This document shows, in pieces, positions 1 through 13,010 of a DNA stretch of 64,000 nt. Every line of letters begins with the position of its first letter. The first letter of the stretch is position 1. This DNA is from Eremophila alpestris peregrina. Taxonomy: Eukaryota; Chordata; Aves; Passeriformes; Alaudidae. The stretch covers positions 4,496,866-4,560,865 of the forward strand of contig WMCF01000025.1 of assembly GCA_009792885.1 (NCBI GenBank), written 5' to 3'. A program made the translations under genes and the position numbers. The notes beneath the pieces were generated by a model, which worked only from the letters and a program-made list of their open reading frames with translations, made no database searches and had not been told where the DNA came from.

Positions 1-1134
1 AGATTTACATTTCTGTAGAAGATATTTCTGTTTATATAATACATTTTGGGAACATACATTTACTCATCTAGGGCTTCTCTGTGGATTCTGTTGAATAATT
101 GCATTTATCTTGGTTTAAACTGGAGGTAAAAATTCAGAATAGAATGCTCTGCTGTAGTCATAAATAGGACAGCTCAGATAAACATTAGATGCACACAACA
201 TTACATTATCATTTACTAAAATAATAAAAAAATATGATTTTCTGGTTTGTTCTATGGATAAATCCTGAACTTCTTCCTGAGATGAGCAAAGCCTTTGATC
301 TTTATCAGACTATTAGTGAACACTTTTGTATTGTGCCTTGGTACCAGCATATTTGTTTATTATAGATGTTATTACATTTAAATTGTCAATAAGTTCATCT
401 GGAAATAGATTTAAGCATTTTGTTAGTGTTCTAGATGTAAATAAGTACCGATGAAATATTCATTTTATAAAGGAGATACTGAAGGCATAAATCATTTCCA
501 TATAAACTGCCTCATTTTCAACATATTAAAATGAAAAATATATTTTCTTAGATAAAGTACTTTATCTAAATAATTTTTAGAGAAATAGTTTCAAAACAGG
601 AGTTAGTAAAATAATAGAGCACCTTTAAATCCCTTTTTGGCTTGTGGATTGAATCTACTGATGGGCAGAATATCAAGGCTTATAACTGAAACTGACTTGT
701 AAAAGTTGTTTATGGATTTTTTTTCCTGCACAGATTTTTCAACAAGACATAAATGTTAATATATGAAAAAAAATAGGCAGAGGTAATCATGATGGTATAA
801 GAAGAAGTTGCCATTGATTTCACTAGAAATCATGCTCAGCACTGAAGAGAGATTTTAATTTGACAGAGTTCTCTATAGGTCAGTGTCCACCACAAAAGCT
901 GACTTGAGCTTAGTGGCAGGAAACATGGAAATGTGGAATAGGTCTGAAGCTATTTGCACTAGTTGAGATTCATTATCTGTGTATAGGCAGGATCCAAAAA
1001 TGTTCCTGTGGTGGGGACTGGAACCCTTCATTTCAAAGTATTCAGAACTATCATGTTTACACTTCATAATGGAATTGTCTGGGAAACAGATATTCCTCGT
1101 GGCAAGACGTATAATTGGGGTGTTGATAAGACAT
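1..1134. other. Gene-free AT-rich stretch
   Basis: Unique-looking AT-rich sequence with short T and A runs. I see no recognisable gene, RNA or repeat boundary. The short open frames near 870..1280 lack recognisable domains. The last 150 bases may already belong to the decayed LTR that follows, because its upstream edge is unclear. Confidence 0.5.
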
Positions 1135-1590
1135 CAGTGTTTCAGCTGTCACAGCATTTGCACAGCGTCAAGGCTTTTCCCTACTGGAGTCAGGCTCTGG
1201 GTGAGCAATAGGTTGGGAGGGGACACAGCCTGGACAGCTGTCAACAAATTGACCAAAAGGATATTCCATGCCATATGACATCAGTTTATCAGTAAAAGCT
1301 TGAGGAGAGGAGGAGGAAGCAGAGGATGCTTGTGATTATGACACTGGTCTTACCAAGCAACTATTACACATGCTGGGGACTTGATTTCCCAGGAAGTGGC
1401 TGCACATCCACCTGCCAGTGGGGAGTGTTTTGCTTCTGCAAGCATCTTTTGATTTTCTTATTAAGCTGTCATTATTTTGACTTGATGTTTTCTTGCCTTC
1501 CTTTTATTTTTTCTTGTCTGATAAGAGAAGTAAATGACCAAGAGGCTGGGCAGGTGTTTAGCTGCTGACAGGAGTCAACCCACCACACTT
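1135..1590 (+). mobile_element. Old avian LTR fragment
   Basis: The segment reads like a decayed avian ERV LTR in forward orientation. It has a purine-rich block (GGGAGGGGACACAGCC near 1214), an AGTAAAAGCTTGAGGAG stretch near 1291 where related LTRs have AATAAAAGCTGGGG, a pyrimidine-rich end with ATTAAGCTGTCATTATTTTGACTT near 1460, and a terminus resembling GGGGTTAAACCACGACA near 1575..1590. The assignment to an ERVL-type family rests on remembered pattern similarity, not a search. The polyadenylation signal is degraded. The right end is fairly clear and the left end is not. Confidence 0.5.
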
Positions 1591-3329
1591 ACTTTCAAAT
1601 CCATTATGCTTGCATTGTTTGTTCATTTTGTGCATTGACTGTTGAAATACAAAATTTAAAATTATTCTAAATAAAGACTAGAACCAGAATACCCTTTGCT
1701 GCCCTTTTTGGTGTCATGGACATCAGGCTATTGAATAATTCTCTGTCTTGCAAAAAAGTCATCTGTGCATTTCTATACATGTTTTTCTTTAGGAGAGAAA
1801 GTAAGGGGTCTTACTGCTGCAAAATCAAGAAAAAAGTCCGATTTAAATTGACACTGAGATGTGATCCTGGCAATGAGCCCTTTTGTGTGCCACCCAGGGG
1901 TTTGTGTAGCGTCCAGAAAAGCTCCGGCTTAATGAGTGATGCAGCCAGCTTCCTTTGCATTTCCTCTTGAGGCACAGTGGCACTCCATGCCAGTGCCAGA
2001 AGAATATACTCTATCCCTTCTGAGTTTCAGCTGGAGAGCTTCTTATCCTGATAGAAGGCAAAAAAGGAAATAAAATTTTCATTATAGATAAGTGACTCAC
2101 AAAATTAGGGCTTTTAGGGAGCCACACAGTTGCGCTGCAATAAATAAAAATGTTTTTGAAAATTATTTTTGCCTTTAGTTACTAAAAACTATTATTCAAC
2201 ATAAATCATGTCTGCATTAGCAGCCCTATTATAGATGAGAAGTCTAAAGTAAATAAATAACAGTTTTACATGCTTTAATTTAACCTTAAAAAGAATATTT
2301 CTTGTCTCACTTGAACCTATAGTAAGAGGAATTTTCTTATAACTCTTCTTTTTCTACTGTATTTAATTCTTCTGTTTCCAAAAAATTCTGTTGATTTTAG
2401 GGGTTACATAATTTTTTTTTATTTTAGTGACATTCCCATGAAAAGAAAATGCTAATAAAAAGAGGTAACTATTATTCTTAGTTATTTCCCTCAGTCAGGA
2501 GTACTTACTGAACATTAATAATAGATATTTGCATCTTGAATAAGGAATCATTGGCAAAAATAAATGTGTCCAAGAGACACATATGCAATGCTAATTGACA
2601 ACTGTGCACACAAAGAGCTGCCATTTATTTTATTAGAGTCAAACATAACCTTTGTAAATGTCAGCTTTGTGTTCTATTGACCAGCATTTTAATTTAGACA
2701 TATTGTTCTTCCTTTTTAAGTAATTATTTTTTCATTCCTTTCCAGCACATGGTTCATTCTTATTAGTTTCCATTGCCTATTTCATGATTCTTTTGAAAGT
2801 AAATTATGGGGTTTTTATGGGAAAAATTATGAAAAACAAAACAAAAAACCCAAGCAAACAAACAATGAAACAAAATGGAAAAATTATCTCTTTTAATTTT
2901 ATGGCTTTGTGGTGAATGCAGAGGATGTAACATTTTTAATATTTATCCAAAGAGTCCAAAATAAACCATACCAATAAAGAGAGAATTGTAATAGCACCAA
3001 AATGCCTTGACAACAAAGAGGTAGGGAACAAAGAGAGTGGGCATTTCAAACTTTTATTGGCGTCTACAAAGCCTGACTCAGGAAAGGTAACAGATGGGAA
3101 TGGGTCCATGTTGTTCAGACCTGTCAGAATCTCTGTGAACCTCAATGATTTTTTACTTTATTAGTACAGAAGGAAATCTCACTACAAGTGAGATGATATG
3201 GGTAACAGCTGTTAATTGTGGCTTCTTGATCCTAAATCTCTTGTCCCTGGAAAATTTAGCAGAGGGGATTATAAAAAAATTATACACAATTTAAGGACCC
3301 TTTACACTGGCAAGCTTCCATCCTGCTCT
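1591..3329. other. Gene-free stretch
   Basis: AT-rich sequence with no supportable gene. A CA/A-rich patch (AAACAAAACAAAAAACCC) lies near 2834..2852. Short open frames here look like chance. Confidence 0.5.
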
Positions 3330-3880
3330 CAACAGTGGTGTTGTGGTTTGGAAACAATATTCCCCAGTGCCTCACCCCACCAAAACTCTCCCAAGCCAGG
3401 TGCCACCTGCTTGCTTCTTTCCCCTCTTCACTGGGAGACATGAACAGCAGAGATTACAGGTTGAGATGAGAACAATTTACTGGAAACAACAATGCCATAA
3501 GTAAATGAACAGTGACAGAAATAATAGCAGTAACAACTGGATGTGAAAGAGAGGGCGATTCACACGCAAAATGCTCACCAAGATGAGACAATGAACAATG
3601 AGTGGGTGGACCCTACATCCACCATGTTTTCCCAAGACCAGGGAAACCAGGCACATTCTTTGATGATCTTGATGTAAAATGGTGTCAACACAATGTCTTG
3701 GCCACATCTACACAGCTGCAGGTTCTGCCCTCTCCAGCTACTCCAAAAAAATTAACCCTTTCCTTGGCCAAAACTAGGACAACAGGGCATCCTATGTTTT
3801 TCCCAGGGGAAGAGAAACTGGCAGAAAGTTTAGGATGTTTGCTGTTTCCTGTTTTCACAGAAGAACTGTGTATTAAGAGC
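3330..3880 (-). mobile_element. Probable decayed LTR fragment
   Basis: A block beginning near GGTGTTGTGGTTTGGAAACA and running through CCCCACCAAAACTCTCCCAAGCC, GAGATGAGAACAATTTACTGGAAACAACAA and a GC-richer tail resembles a decayed bird LTR in reverse orientation. The minus strand has AGTAAATTG where a polyadenylation signal would sit. No target duplication was found and both edges are approximate. The 155-codon open frame at 3602..4069 lies largely within this block and is not taken as a gene. Confidence 0.35.
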
Positions 3881-6800
3881 TCTTGTGCGATACAGTACAA
3901 GCTCAAAGGGAAGCAGACCTATGTTTTACAAATCATTCAGGCAAAATGCTGTTTGCTGTCATGCAGAATGACCATTGAATTTTATGAGATATTGCAGGAT
4001 ATTAATTTGTTACTCCACATTTATGAGAAGAAAAAAAGTGTTTTGTGTTCGTTCTTAACTTCTGTGTGACAGAGTGAAGCAAAGAATTTCCCTTATTCCT
4101 ATTTAAAAACTAATACAGTGCATTCCATATCTTAGGGTTTGAAAGACAAGGCATATGAAAAGGAATTTCTTCAACATTTAGATTGTAATTGGTTATTTCC
4201 TATTCAGATAATAATGTGAATTTCACCAAAGCCATCTTTTAGAACCAAGCGAAATTGAAGAAGGTGCTGAGTTAACCCTGAAGATAATAGGCTCAAATTT
4301 CAAATGAAACACTTCTGTGATGAAAATATCTTATCCTTTTTGTCATTTTTTGATACACCGAATATGGTTTAGGTTTTTTTAAAGACATACAGATAAAATA
4401 ACTTCTGCTTTACTTCTGAGTATTTCACTAAGTCAGGTTGAAATTTTAACTGGAAAGATGGTAAGTATTGAACACAACCTGTAGACTGAAATTCAACGTC
4501 ATGGGAGTAGCCAGAAAGGCTTTTGAAATACATTGGCATTTAATCCCACAGGATAGCAAACTGTCAAGGTTGCATGCTGTTCACTACTCAGTAGCATATA
4601 GTCAACAGGGGAAGGTGTGGAGAGTAGCTTTTAAGTTCAGTTAACTCAATCTTAAAGAGTATCTCGAGGGTTCTAAAACTACAACCGTGTTCAAGATAAC
4701 TCTTGCCAAAAGCTGAGAACAAGTAGTGAGTGAAACATTACTTTTTTTTACTTTTTCCCTAGGCATAAACTCTTGATTTTGCTTGGAGACATGACACAGA
4801 GTTAGAAGGAACATTGGAACGGCTGTGCTGGTGCTCTCAATTGCAGATTTTCTACTGGACAATTTAATTTTGTTATAGAGACTGCTACCAATTTTAAAAA
4901 TTAAATGGCAAGAAAAATATTAGAAAAATAATGACTAATTATTTTTTTCCTACCATGGTTGAGAAGTTTTAGTAAGTACAAGTTGGAGTAACAAATGCTA
5001 GACCTTACAGTAAGGCAACAATATATGTTTTATGAATTGCATTATTTACAGCAGAATATACTGAATATTTCAACACATTGTTTCTAAAAATTGGTGAGTA
5101 ACATTATTGTTTTTGGCTTGCTACTCAATGACATAAAAAAGTTAAATCATTTATAGGATAAGATTTTGAAAAACATTGTTTCAAAAAAACCACCCTATTT
5201 CTAGCTGTCTGTGTATTAATACTGGGAGTTATACAGGCTTTGGAAATACTGTTTTCAGAAGCTTTAACACCAGAAAGTGATCACAAATTACAGCATTATA
5301 AAAACTAAAATGAAAATAATTTTTTTCTCTGTAGTGATTTCTCACACATGGAACACATCCACACACACAGCACACCTACATTCCACCTCCATCCAATCAA
5401 GCTATTTCTCCTCAGTGTTTAGCAAAAGGAGAGATGATAGTACATGTTTTTGCTATTTAAAAATGTTGGAATGTTGCTCAATTACAGTGGAACTAAACTT
5501 CACTAAAGCATTTAAATAGGCAGGAGATAGTAGTGACAAGACACAGTGAAATATTTTGTTGCTTAATTTTGCAAACAGCTTTTTATTTTGCATATTCAGT
5601 AGCATTTTTTAAAATGTGGCCAGTAAATGAAGACCTTAAAATCTGAAATCCACACTGAAATTATTGTAAATGACTCTAGATAAACGTTGCAGAAAATGGG
5701 AGAATACAAAATGAATTTGAATTGTGCTCTAAAAGAAATATTGTTGTAGCTATGGAAGCATAAAAATGTAAGAAAGGAAAAATGTATGCAGAGCAATAAT
5801 GTGATTCAATAATTGAATATCTAATCTCCTTTGTCGACCATATGGTACCACTGAAGGTGGTGATAGGGAATGAGATAAAGCCAGCATGCTCTGGGCTCTG
5901 ACTGTCTTCTATCAAGTCCAAAAAGAGGTCACAAAATCCAACCTAAATATCACTTAGACACAATGCTTTGTTTAATTTTGTTAACTCACATTGCCCTAAT
6001 TTCTACTAATTTTTTCACCAAACCCAGAGCAAAACTTGTATGTAAAACTGTGTCTTGTAATTTCTTAAGTGTTACAGCTTCTTTTAATTTAAGTGTATAA
6101 TCAAAGTATTTTCTTTATGATTGTAGGGCCTGGCAAATAATTGATTTTATTTTCCGTTAACCCTTCGGAAACCAAGGGATGAGAAAGACTGCTCCTGGTA
6201 AGTCATTAACTGTACAGGCCAAGACAAATTTTTTAAAGATGGATGGGCTTCACCTTACCCAGGTCAATAACCTCGCAGATTGAGCACTGTGGTGAGGACT
6301 CACTGGATGCCAGAGGCTGAAGTATGTGAGTGAAAACCTTGTGTTTGCAGCTCAGCTTTTAACAACAAGCCTCTTGCTGTTTTGGTCATGACTTTTTCTA
6401 ACTGTAGAGTGGGACTGTGAAGAGATCACAGAATTAATTTTCTGTTTGACCTTGTTTGAGTATAGGTTCCCAGAGGTGGAAGGCAGCTGCGATTATTCAC
6501 TGCAAAACTTTACCTCCCACTTTCCTTCTGTTACCAACAAACTTCACTGTTGCACCTTATATACTGAATCTGATTCAATACTCTCTCTCATCTCTCTCTC
6601 TTAAAGCAAAAAAGCCCAACAAACAGGGATCCTCTTCCTCCAAATAAATAACTTTTATTACAGATTTTCTTCCTAGGAAAGCAATTCTATTTTATGTGGA
6701 ACAGGAGCTGTAGTAAGTAGTGCTTTGAATGAATTGTGCTACTTTCTTAGTACTACTAAGAAGGATAACATTTATTATTTCTACACTCTGTTCCCATATT

Positions 6801-6907
6801 TCTAGTGAATTTTCAGGTGAATAGTTCTTGAGTTGCAACTAGTTTTTGTTGTACTGTGAATGATAACTAATATTTCGTTACTTTATTAGTTAGTTATCAA
6901 AAATAAT
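3881..6907. other. Gene-free stretch with one exon-like splice pair
   Basis: AT-rich sequence without a supportable coding gene. At 6127..6197 a 71-nt segment is bounded by a TTGTAG acceptor and a CTG|GTAAGT donor, but every frame contains stops. It could only be a non-coding exon, and more likely is chance. Confidence 0.45.
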
Positions 6908-7330
6908 GCCTTGGAGAGGCTGCCTAGAACAGAGGCCAGACAAAGTTTAAAGAATAAAGTAGGTATTTATTAAAAGACCTTCAAAGGATGAATTTTGGGC
7001 AGTGCAAAACCTCACAGAGGCTACACCCAAGATGGACGATGGCTACAAGTTTTCTCAGACAGATATAAGTTTGGTCTATTTGCATATCAGAGGTTAATTG
7101 TCCAATTATAGCTTTAGGTAATGAAGTCACATTCCCCCGGTGTGCTGTTCTTCTTAATTCACTTTTGCTTATACTTTCCAGGGCCTGAGGGAAATGGTGT
7201 GACCTTGATTACCAGGCCCAGAAGGATTGTTTAGTCTGCCCAAAATGTGAAGAAAGGTAACTAGCATTCTGTATAGAGTTCAGAATTATACACTAATGCA
7301 GTACAGAATCTGAAAAATATAAAAGCTAAA
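6908..7330 (-). mobile_element. Probable solo LTR of an avian ERV
   Basis: The + strand begins TGCCTTGGAGAGGCTGCC and continues with a segment (AGAATAAAGTAGGTATTTATTAAAAG near 6950) whose reverse complement carries an AATAAA signal. It then has ACACCCAAGATGGACGATGG and a stretch around TTTGCATATCAGAGGTTAATTGTCC. This layout matches LTRs of ERVL-like elements common in songbirds, by memory only. No internal viral sequence adjoins, so it is read as a solo LTR. The right edge is uncertain and could extend to about 7355; the short AATAA at both ends is too common to count as a duplication. Confidence 0.5.
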
Positions 7331-9462
7331 AACTTAAGGCATCAGAAGCATGTAATAATGCTATCATTTATTTCTGGATTGTTTTTTTATAGGTCACCTA
7401 ATAGAATAAGAAATACAAACACTAAATAGCAAAAGCAAAAGTCATGGTATTTTACTAAGATGGTTCTTCTTTTTAAAGAATATATTTTTTGGGTAAAAGA
7501 TGTCAGATACATAGCTAGATAAAGGGAAGTGATCCTCTGCCTACTGTCTTCATCCACTGTTACCTTAAAATAGGTTTTTTTATACCCTGACTATTGTTAA
7601 ATACTTGGAAAACAATACTTAACCTTCTAGTTTAAATTATTTGCCTGGTGAAAGTCATGTCTTTTGAAATAAAATTATACTAAGAATCATCCCAGTATGA
7701 AACAGTATGAAACCTCTACTACCACTACAATTACTTCTTTTTTACAAACTGTCAGCTTTACTGAAGGACAATGCTGTCCAGTTTTCTGTCTATTCTCTCA
7801 CTAAATTTCCATAGTTTATCCTTCTCTGCAAGGTAGGGCCATGCTGCATTTCATTCTTTCCAGGACACAAATAACATGACATTTACATGTCCACCAAATA
7901 TTTTCCAACATCTACCTACATTTCCACAAAATTATTTTATTCTTATGCTTCCCTGTCCAGATATTACAAGCCATGGTGACTTTAGGAACTCCATTGCACT
8001 GCTTTTTTAAAAAAGATGGATTTATAAATACACACACACACACATCAAAAAAGACCTTTAAAATCAGGAGCTCCTATAACATCCTAAAAAATTCCACTGC
8101 AGTCTCTGCTAACACATTTCTGTTTTTGTTTACCATGGCAATGGAATATTCCACATAAAAGAAAAACAAGGCACTCTCATAAAGCAGGAACCTACTGAGC
8201 TGCAGTTACTGCTTGGTTTCTAAAAGTCTGAACACACCTCAATTTGTAGCTTAGTTGGGTATGTCTTACAAACAAGACTGAGTTAAAGAAATACATTTTA
8301 GGAATAGATTCAGAACAACTGAAAAGAAGGATTGGAGGCATGGAAAAAATACTAACAATATGACATGGGGTACTTTGGTAATGTAAAACTGCTTTTAATT
8401 TTTATTTGGAAAAATTGCTAATCATCTTGCATTTCTCAACAGAAATTTGAACTGAAATGCTTAGCTATTTTTATAAAAAAAAATCTCATATGTGAAAGTG
8501 ACATTTTTCATAAAATGTCTTAACTACATGTTGAAATAATATCAGGATAGACAACATGACTTCGTAATAAAATACTGCTTTAAATTACATTAAAATTTGT
8601 CTCACTTGATTGGAAATCAAAGTTAATTGAAATCAGCGAGAGAAAAATCTGATTTCCATAAAACAGCCCAATGAAGAGCAATGAGATTTGAAAATTTTAA
8701 TTGATTGACTAATTTGCAAAGGCAGCATAAATTTTCTGTCACCTGAAGAGAACATGTATTGTTCTACATTGCTAATACAGCAGAGACAGAGAGCAAAAAT
8801 GTCTATACAATTTGCTAATGTTTAAGGGATTTGGTGTCTACCATTATATTATTTCACTTTTATCCACTCCTGTATTTTGCTTCTCTATTCCATTTAATTT
8901 TTAAAAAAAATTGAGTAGTGCATGTTCTTTAGTTTAATTTAATGAAAATCTGAATATGTTATCCAAAAAACAAGCAAACCTCAACCTTTCTGTATTCTCC
9001 ACAGCAAAAGAAGCCATGCTGATAAAAAGCGAACAGTACATTATTTTTAAGTAACTTAGATAAGCAGTGACTGACCTAATATTAGTGACTGACCTAATGA
9101 TGCTACATGACACCTATAAGAGCTAAGAACAGGTCCTATAAATTTAATAGGCTTTAATCTTTAGTTACTTAAAGTGATAATGCCCAGGTAGTTGTGGGAG
9201 CATAAGAGAGTACAATTATCCATCTGAAGAAAAAAGCATAAGGACAAGATTTGTTCAAGGATAAGATTTTTTTCTAGGATAAGATTTTTTCCCTAGAATT
9301 TCACACTTAGGTGTTGAAGTCTCTATTTTTTTTTAGGAAAGTTATGTTATGTACATAACATAAATGTATTTTGTTGTTTGCTTTATTTTTTTCTTTAATA
9401 AAACTTGCCTGTTTAATTTTCTCTGTATCACTGGGAAAAAAGCTGCCAGATAGCTAAAAAGA

Positions 9463-9499
<37 letters not shown>

Positions 9500-9741
9500 C
9501 ATTTATAGTGGATGTTAACAGAAATGAAGAGCATAACAAAATGCCGAGCTCTAGTACATTTTACATTGATTATTTCATTGGTAAATAATTCTGTTCCTGT
9601 AAGATATAGCAGCATTTCTGTGATAGTGTAATTCAATCAGAATTGAATATTGGGTGCAATCAGAATAAAGCTCTGGAGAACTTTGAATTAATTACTTAAC
9701 TTGGTAGACTCTTTTCAGGTTCTGACCTTTGTGTTCTCTAG
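7331..9741. other. Gene-free stretch
   Basis: AT-rich unique-looking sequence with a short (CA)n run at about 8032..8045 and a TA repeat near 9469. No supportable gene or RNA. Confidence 0.5.
9469..9497. repeat. (TA)n microsatellite
   Basis: An uninterrupted alternating AT run after ACATATATAC, about 28 bases long. It accounts for the IYIYIYIY string in an overlapping open frame, which is therefore not a gene. Confidence 0.95.
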
Positions 9742-10440
9742 GAATCACAGAATGGTTTGGGTTGGGAGGGACCTTGTAGATCACCAGTCCAAGCCCTGCA
9801 CCATGAGCAGGGACAACTTTCACTAGACAAGGCTGCTCAGAGCTCCATCCAATCCAGCATTCACAACTTCTCTGGGCAACCTGTTCCAGTGTCTCACTAC
9901 CCTCACAGTAAAGAATTTTTAATAGCTGATCTAAACCTGCTGTCAATTTGCAACCACTCCCCCTTGTGGTTACATGTTCCTGTAAAAACTCCCTCTTCAT
10001 TTTTCTTGGAAGTTCCCTTCAGGTACTGGAAGGCTGTAATTCAGTCACCCTGAACTCTTCTCTTTTCTAGGCTAAACAAACAAAATGCTCTCAGCCTTTC
10101 TTCCCAGGGGAGGTGCTCCACCCCTCTAACCATCTTGGTAACCCTTCTCTGGACTCACTCAAACAGGTCCATGTCCTTCCTGTGCTGGGGACACCAGAGC
10201 TGGATGCAGCCACTCCAAATGGGGGTCTCACCAGAGCACAGCAGACAGGCAGAATCCCTTCCCCCACCCTGCTGGCCATGATGCTTTGGATGCAGCCCAG
10301 GACACTTTGGCTTTCTGGGCTGTGAGTGCACATGAGTGGGTCATGTCCAGCCTCTCACCCACCAGCACCCTCAAGCCCTTCTCCGCAGGGATGCTCTCCA
10401 ACTGTTTAACCCCCAGCCTATGTAGATACCAGGGGATTGG
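9742..10440 (-). mobile_element. CR1 LINE, 3' end, 5'-truncated
   Basis: The + strand starts GGAATCACAGAATGGTTTGG, the reverse complement of the typical CR1 3' end (a run of ATTCTGTGATTC-type units). It continues through GGGAGGGACCTTGTAGATCA, CCTGTTCCAGTGTCTCACTACCC, TTCTCTTTTCTAGGCTAAAC and CTCAGCCTTTCTTCCCAGGGG, the usual order of the CR1 3' region read backwards. The copy is inserted on the minus strand and truncated at its 5' end, which falls near 10440 in + coordinates. It retains only the end of ORF2 and the 3' UTR; the open frames on both strands here are remnants. Confidence 0.88.
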
Positions 10441-11409
10441 AATGTCTTTTCATTACTTTTTCACCTGACTGCCAAGACTTTTCCTTCAGGACTCTGACAT
10501 GCTTCTAATTGGGTCCAGTAGAATTAAGTACACTCAGGTTCCTCAGGGGCTCCTGAAGCTGATCTTTGCTTCCATTCTCATGCCTAGTTGTTTTGCCTTG
10601 CCTACATTATCAATTACTGCCTTTAAATTTTCATTTAACAAGGTACATGCCCATTTTAGAAAGAGAGGCAAGCTTGACCTGATCAGTAATGAGCACTTAC
10701 TGTGGTCAAAGCAGCCAGAAAATACCAGGAGGTTTGGGTCAGTCATTTAGCTTTAATTTTGCAAAATAATTCCCAAATCTTTCTATTTAGATACTTTTGT
10801 TCATAGTCTGCTACTTCACCTTCCCCAGTCCGCTTGGAACTGAGTTAGAGCTTGGGCTGCTCCAACAGGAAGGGTTAGAGATGGGGCATTTTGGGCAAAG
10901 GGAAGTTTTCATTTATTTCACTCAGTGAAAATGGAAGTGGTCTGCCATGTGAAGCCATAAAAATCTGTCTTTGGGGATAATTGATGCAGTGGTGCAGTTC
11001 CTTCACCTTTAGAAGTGGAAGGGAGAATTGATCTATGTCAAAAGAGGGCATTGCTAGCAATTGAAAAGGCTTATCTTTCCAAAACCTATTGAGTTGAAAT
11101 GTTCTTTATGTTTATAGTTTTGTTGAGATAAAAGAAAGAAGCTTTGGACACAAAAGAAACTTACAGCATTTTGCTTGAGAAATATTTCCTGTCTAGACTA
11201 TTTCTAAAGGTAAAATAAAAGAGATGTAGTCTGGGGTTTTTATCATTTTTTTTTCTAAGAGCAAGAGAAAAATAGAATAAGATTATTTAATTATTTGGGT
11301 GTTTTGCCACTACAAAATCCATAACTCTCATGATTGTGTTTTGGAAAAAGTCAGTCAATGAGAATATATGTAAATACATATATGCCTACCTTAATTCCCT
11401 CTAGTTTTA
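10441..11409. other. Gene-free stretch between CR1 copies
   Basis: No recognisable gene. The first hundred bases could be further diverged CR1 sequence. Confidence 0.45.
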
Positions 11410-11890
11410 GAATCACAGAATTATTGAGGTTGAAAAAGACCTCTAAGACCATCAAGTCCAACCATGAACTTTAACTACTAAATCCATACCTAAATCTTAT
11501 CCTCCAATGCCACATCTACATGTCTTTTAAATACCTTTAGGAATGGTGACTCAACCATTTCCCTGGGCAACCTTTGCTAATGCTTGAACAACCCTTTCCA
11601 AGGAGAAATTTTTCCTAATATCCAGTCTAAGCCTCCACTGGCATAACTTGAATTGATATCTTTTGTCCTATTGCTTTTTACTTGGGAGAAGAAGTGGATC
11701 CCCACCTCCCTACAACCTTCTACTAGGTAGTTCTAGAGGGTGACAAGGTTTCCCCTGAACCTTCTTTTTTTTCTGGCTAAACAATCAGCCACTTCTCATA
11801 AGACTTACTCTGTAGAGCCTTCACCAGTTTTGTTGCCCTTTTCTGGACATGCTCCATTGCCTCAATGTTTTTCTTGTAGTGAGGGGCATT
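11410..11890 (-). mobile_element. CR1 LINE fragment, older copy
   Basis: The + strand starts AGAATCACAGAATTATTGAGG, then GACCTCTAAGACCATCAAGTCCAACC, followed by a diverged CR1 3' region (CCCTGGGCAACC, GAAATTTTTCCTAATATCCA, TTCTGGACATGCTCCATTGCC). The copy is reverse-oriented, 5'-truncated, and visibly more diverged than the copy at 9742. Its AAGACCATCAAGTCCAACC wording resembles an older CR1 subfamily, as in the fragment at 50300. Confidence 0.85.
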
Positions 11891-12974
11891 CACAAATAGC
11901 AAAATAGAATAGTTCATTTTAAGACATGGACAGACTTCACAGCAAAAAACGGAAGAGTAAACAAAACTATTATCTTTACAGAAACAAAAAATTCTGATAG
12001 AGTGAAGTAAGCTGGGAAATGGAAGTACAGAGCACAAAAAAGTCTGTCATGAACCACAGTACGAAAAAATGTCCACAAATCACAAAGCATGAATTGACCT
12101 TAGGACATTCTATTAACTTGAAAAACAAAGCAATAGCTACTACTTTCAACTACATAGAGAAGAATGAACTTTTGCTGCAAGGTTAGCAAACTGCTCATAA
12201 GAAAGTAAACAAGAACCCATAAAATTGGACTTTTTTCCTCATAGCAAGAACTAAAATGTAGAAATAAAGCAGGAAAACAGCTACTGAATTCTTTCTTAGT
12301 GTTACCTTTACTCCTCCTCAGTGGTTCATTTATAACTGAAAAAATGCAAGAAAATGGTATACAAATCAAGAAAAATTTAAAAACTAGCTAAGTGTGATTG
12401 TGTATATACAATCATAACTGCATATACATAGAGAAACCACAACATAATGAGGTTTTCAAATTTGAATTATCAATAATTTAAAAAAAAAGAGTTTATAAAT
12501 ATCTATTTATTTAGGACTTACTCATAAATAGCTTGTTAGAAATCAGTATTTCTTTAGTCTGATATTCTTCATTCCACTAAACATTCTAAAAAAATCTTTA
12601 GCAAATGTATAAAGATTAACATAAGTGTTTAGTGAAGCATTTCATTGTATTACTAGAAAACAAAGAAAGAATTATGAGGCTTTATCAGCCTTCTGTTTTC
12701 CCAGTTGATTCTGACTATCTGGAATATTTCTTTAAGAGGTGCCAATTTTCAGCTGGAAAGTCAAGTCTATCCCTTTGTTACTTCATATTTCAGATCTCCT
12801 TTTTGTGCATAGCAATGGACAGTGCCAACTTTTCTGACAGAGTGCTTTGTAATTCTATGGAGGGTTTCCCTTTGAGAAGCATGTGGAATCCTCCTCCAAA
12901 GTGGTATTTTAAGAAACCAAAAGATCTGCTAATAATTCGTAATAGCCTTAGTAATTTTTTCAGAGTAAGATTTT

Positions 12975-13010
12975 CAATAAAGCCAATAAAAGGCTTTATT
13001 GGCTTTATTG
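12975..13010. repeat. Perfect 16-bp inverted repeat (hairpin)
   Basis: CAATAAAGCCAATAAA is followed by a 4-nt AGGC loop and its exact reverse complement TTTATTGGCTTTATTG. The right arm also contains two direct copies of GGCTTTATT. No known repeat explains it. Confidence 0.9.

Noticed and set aside
3602..4069. 155-codon plus-strand frame
   Set aside because: Largely within a probable decayed LTR, opposed by another open frame, no domain recognised.
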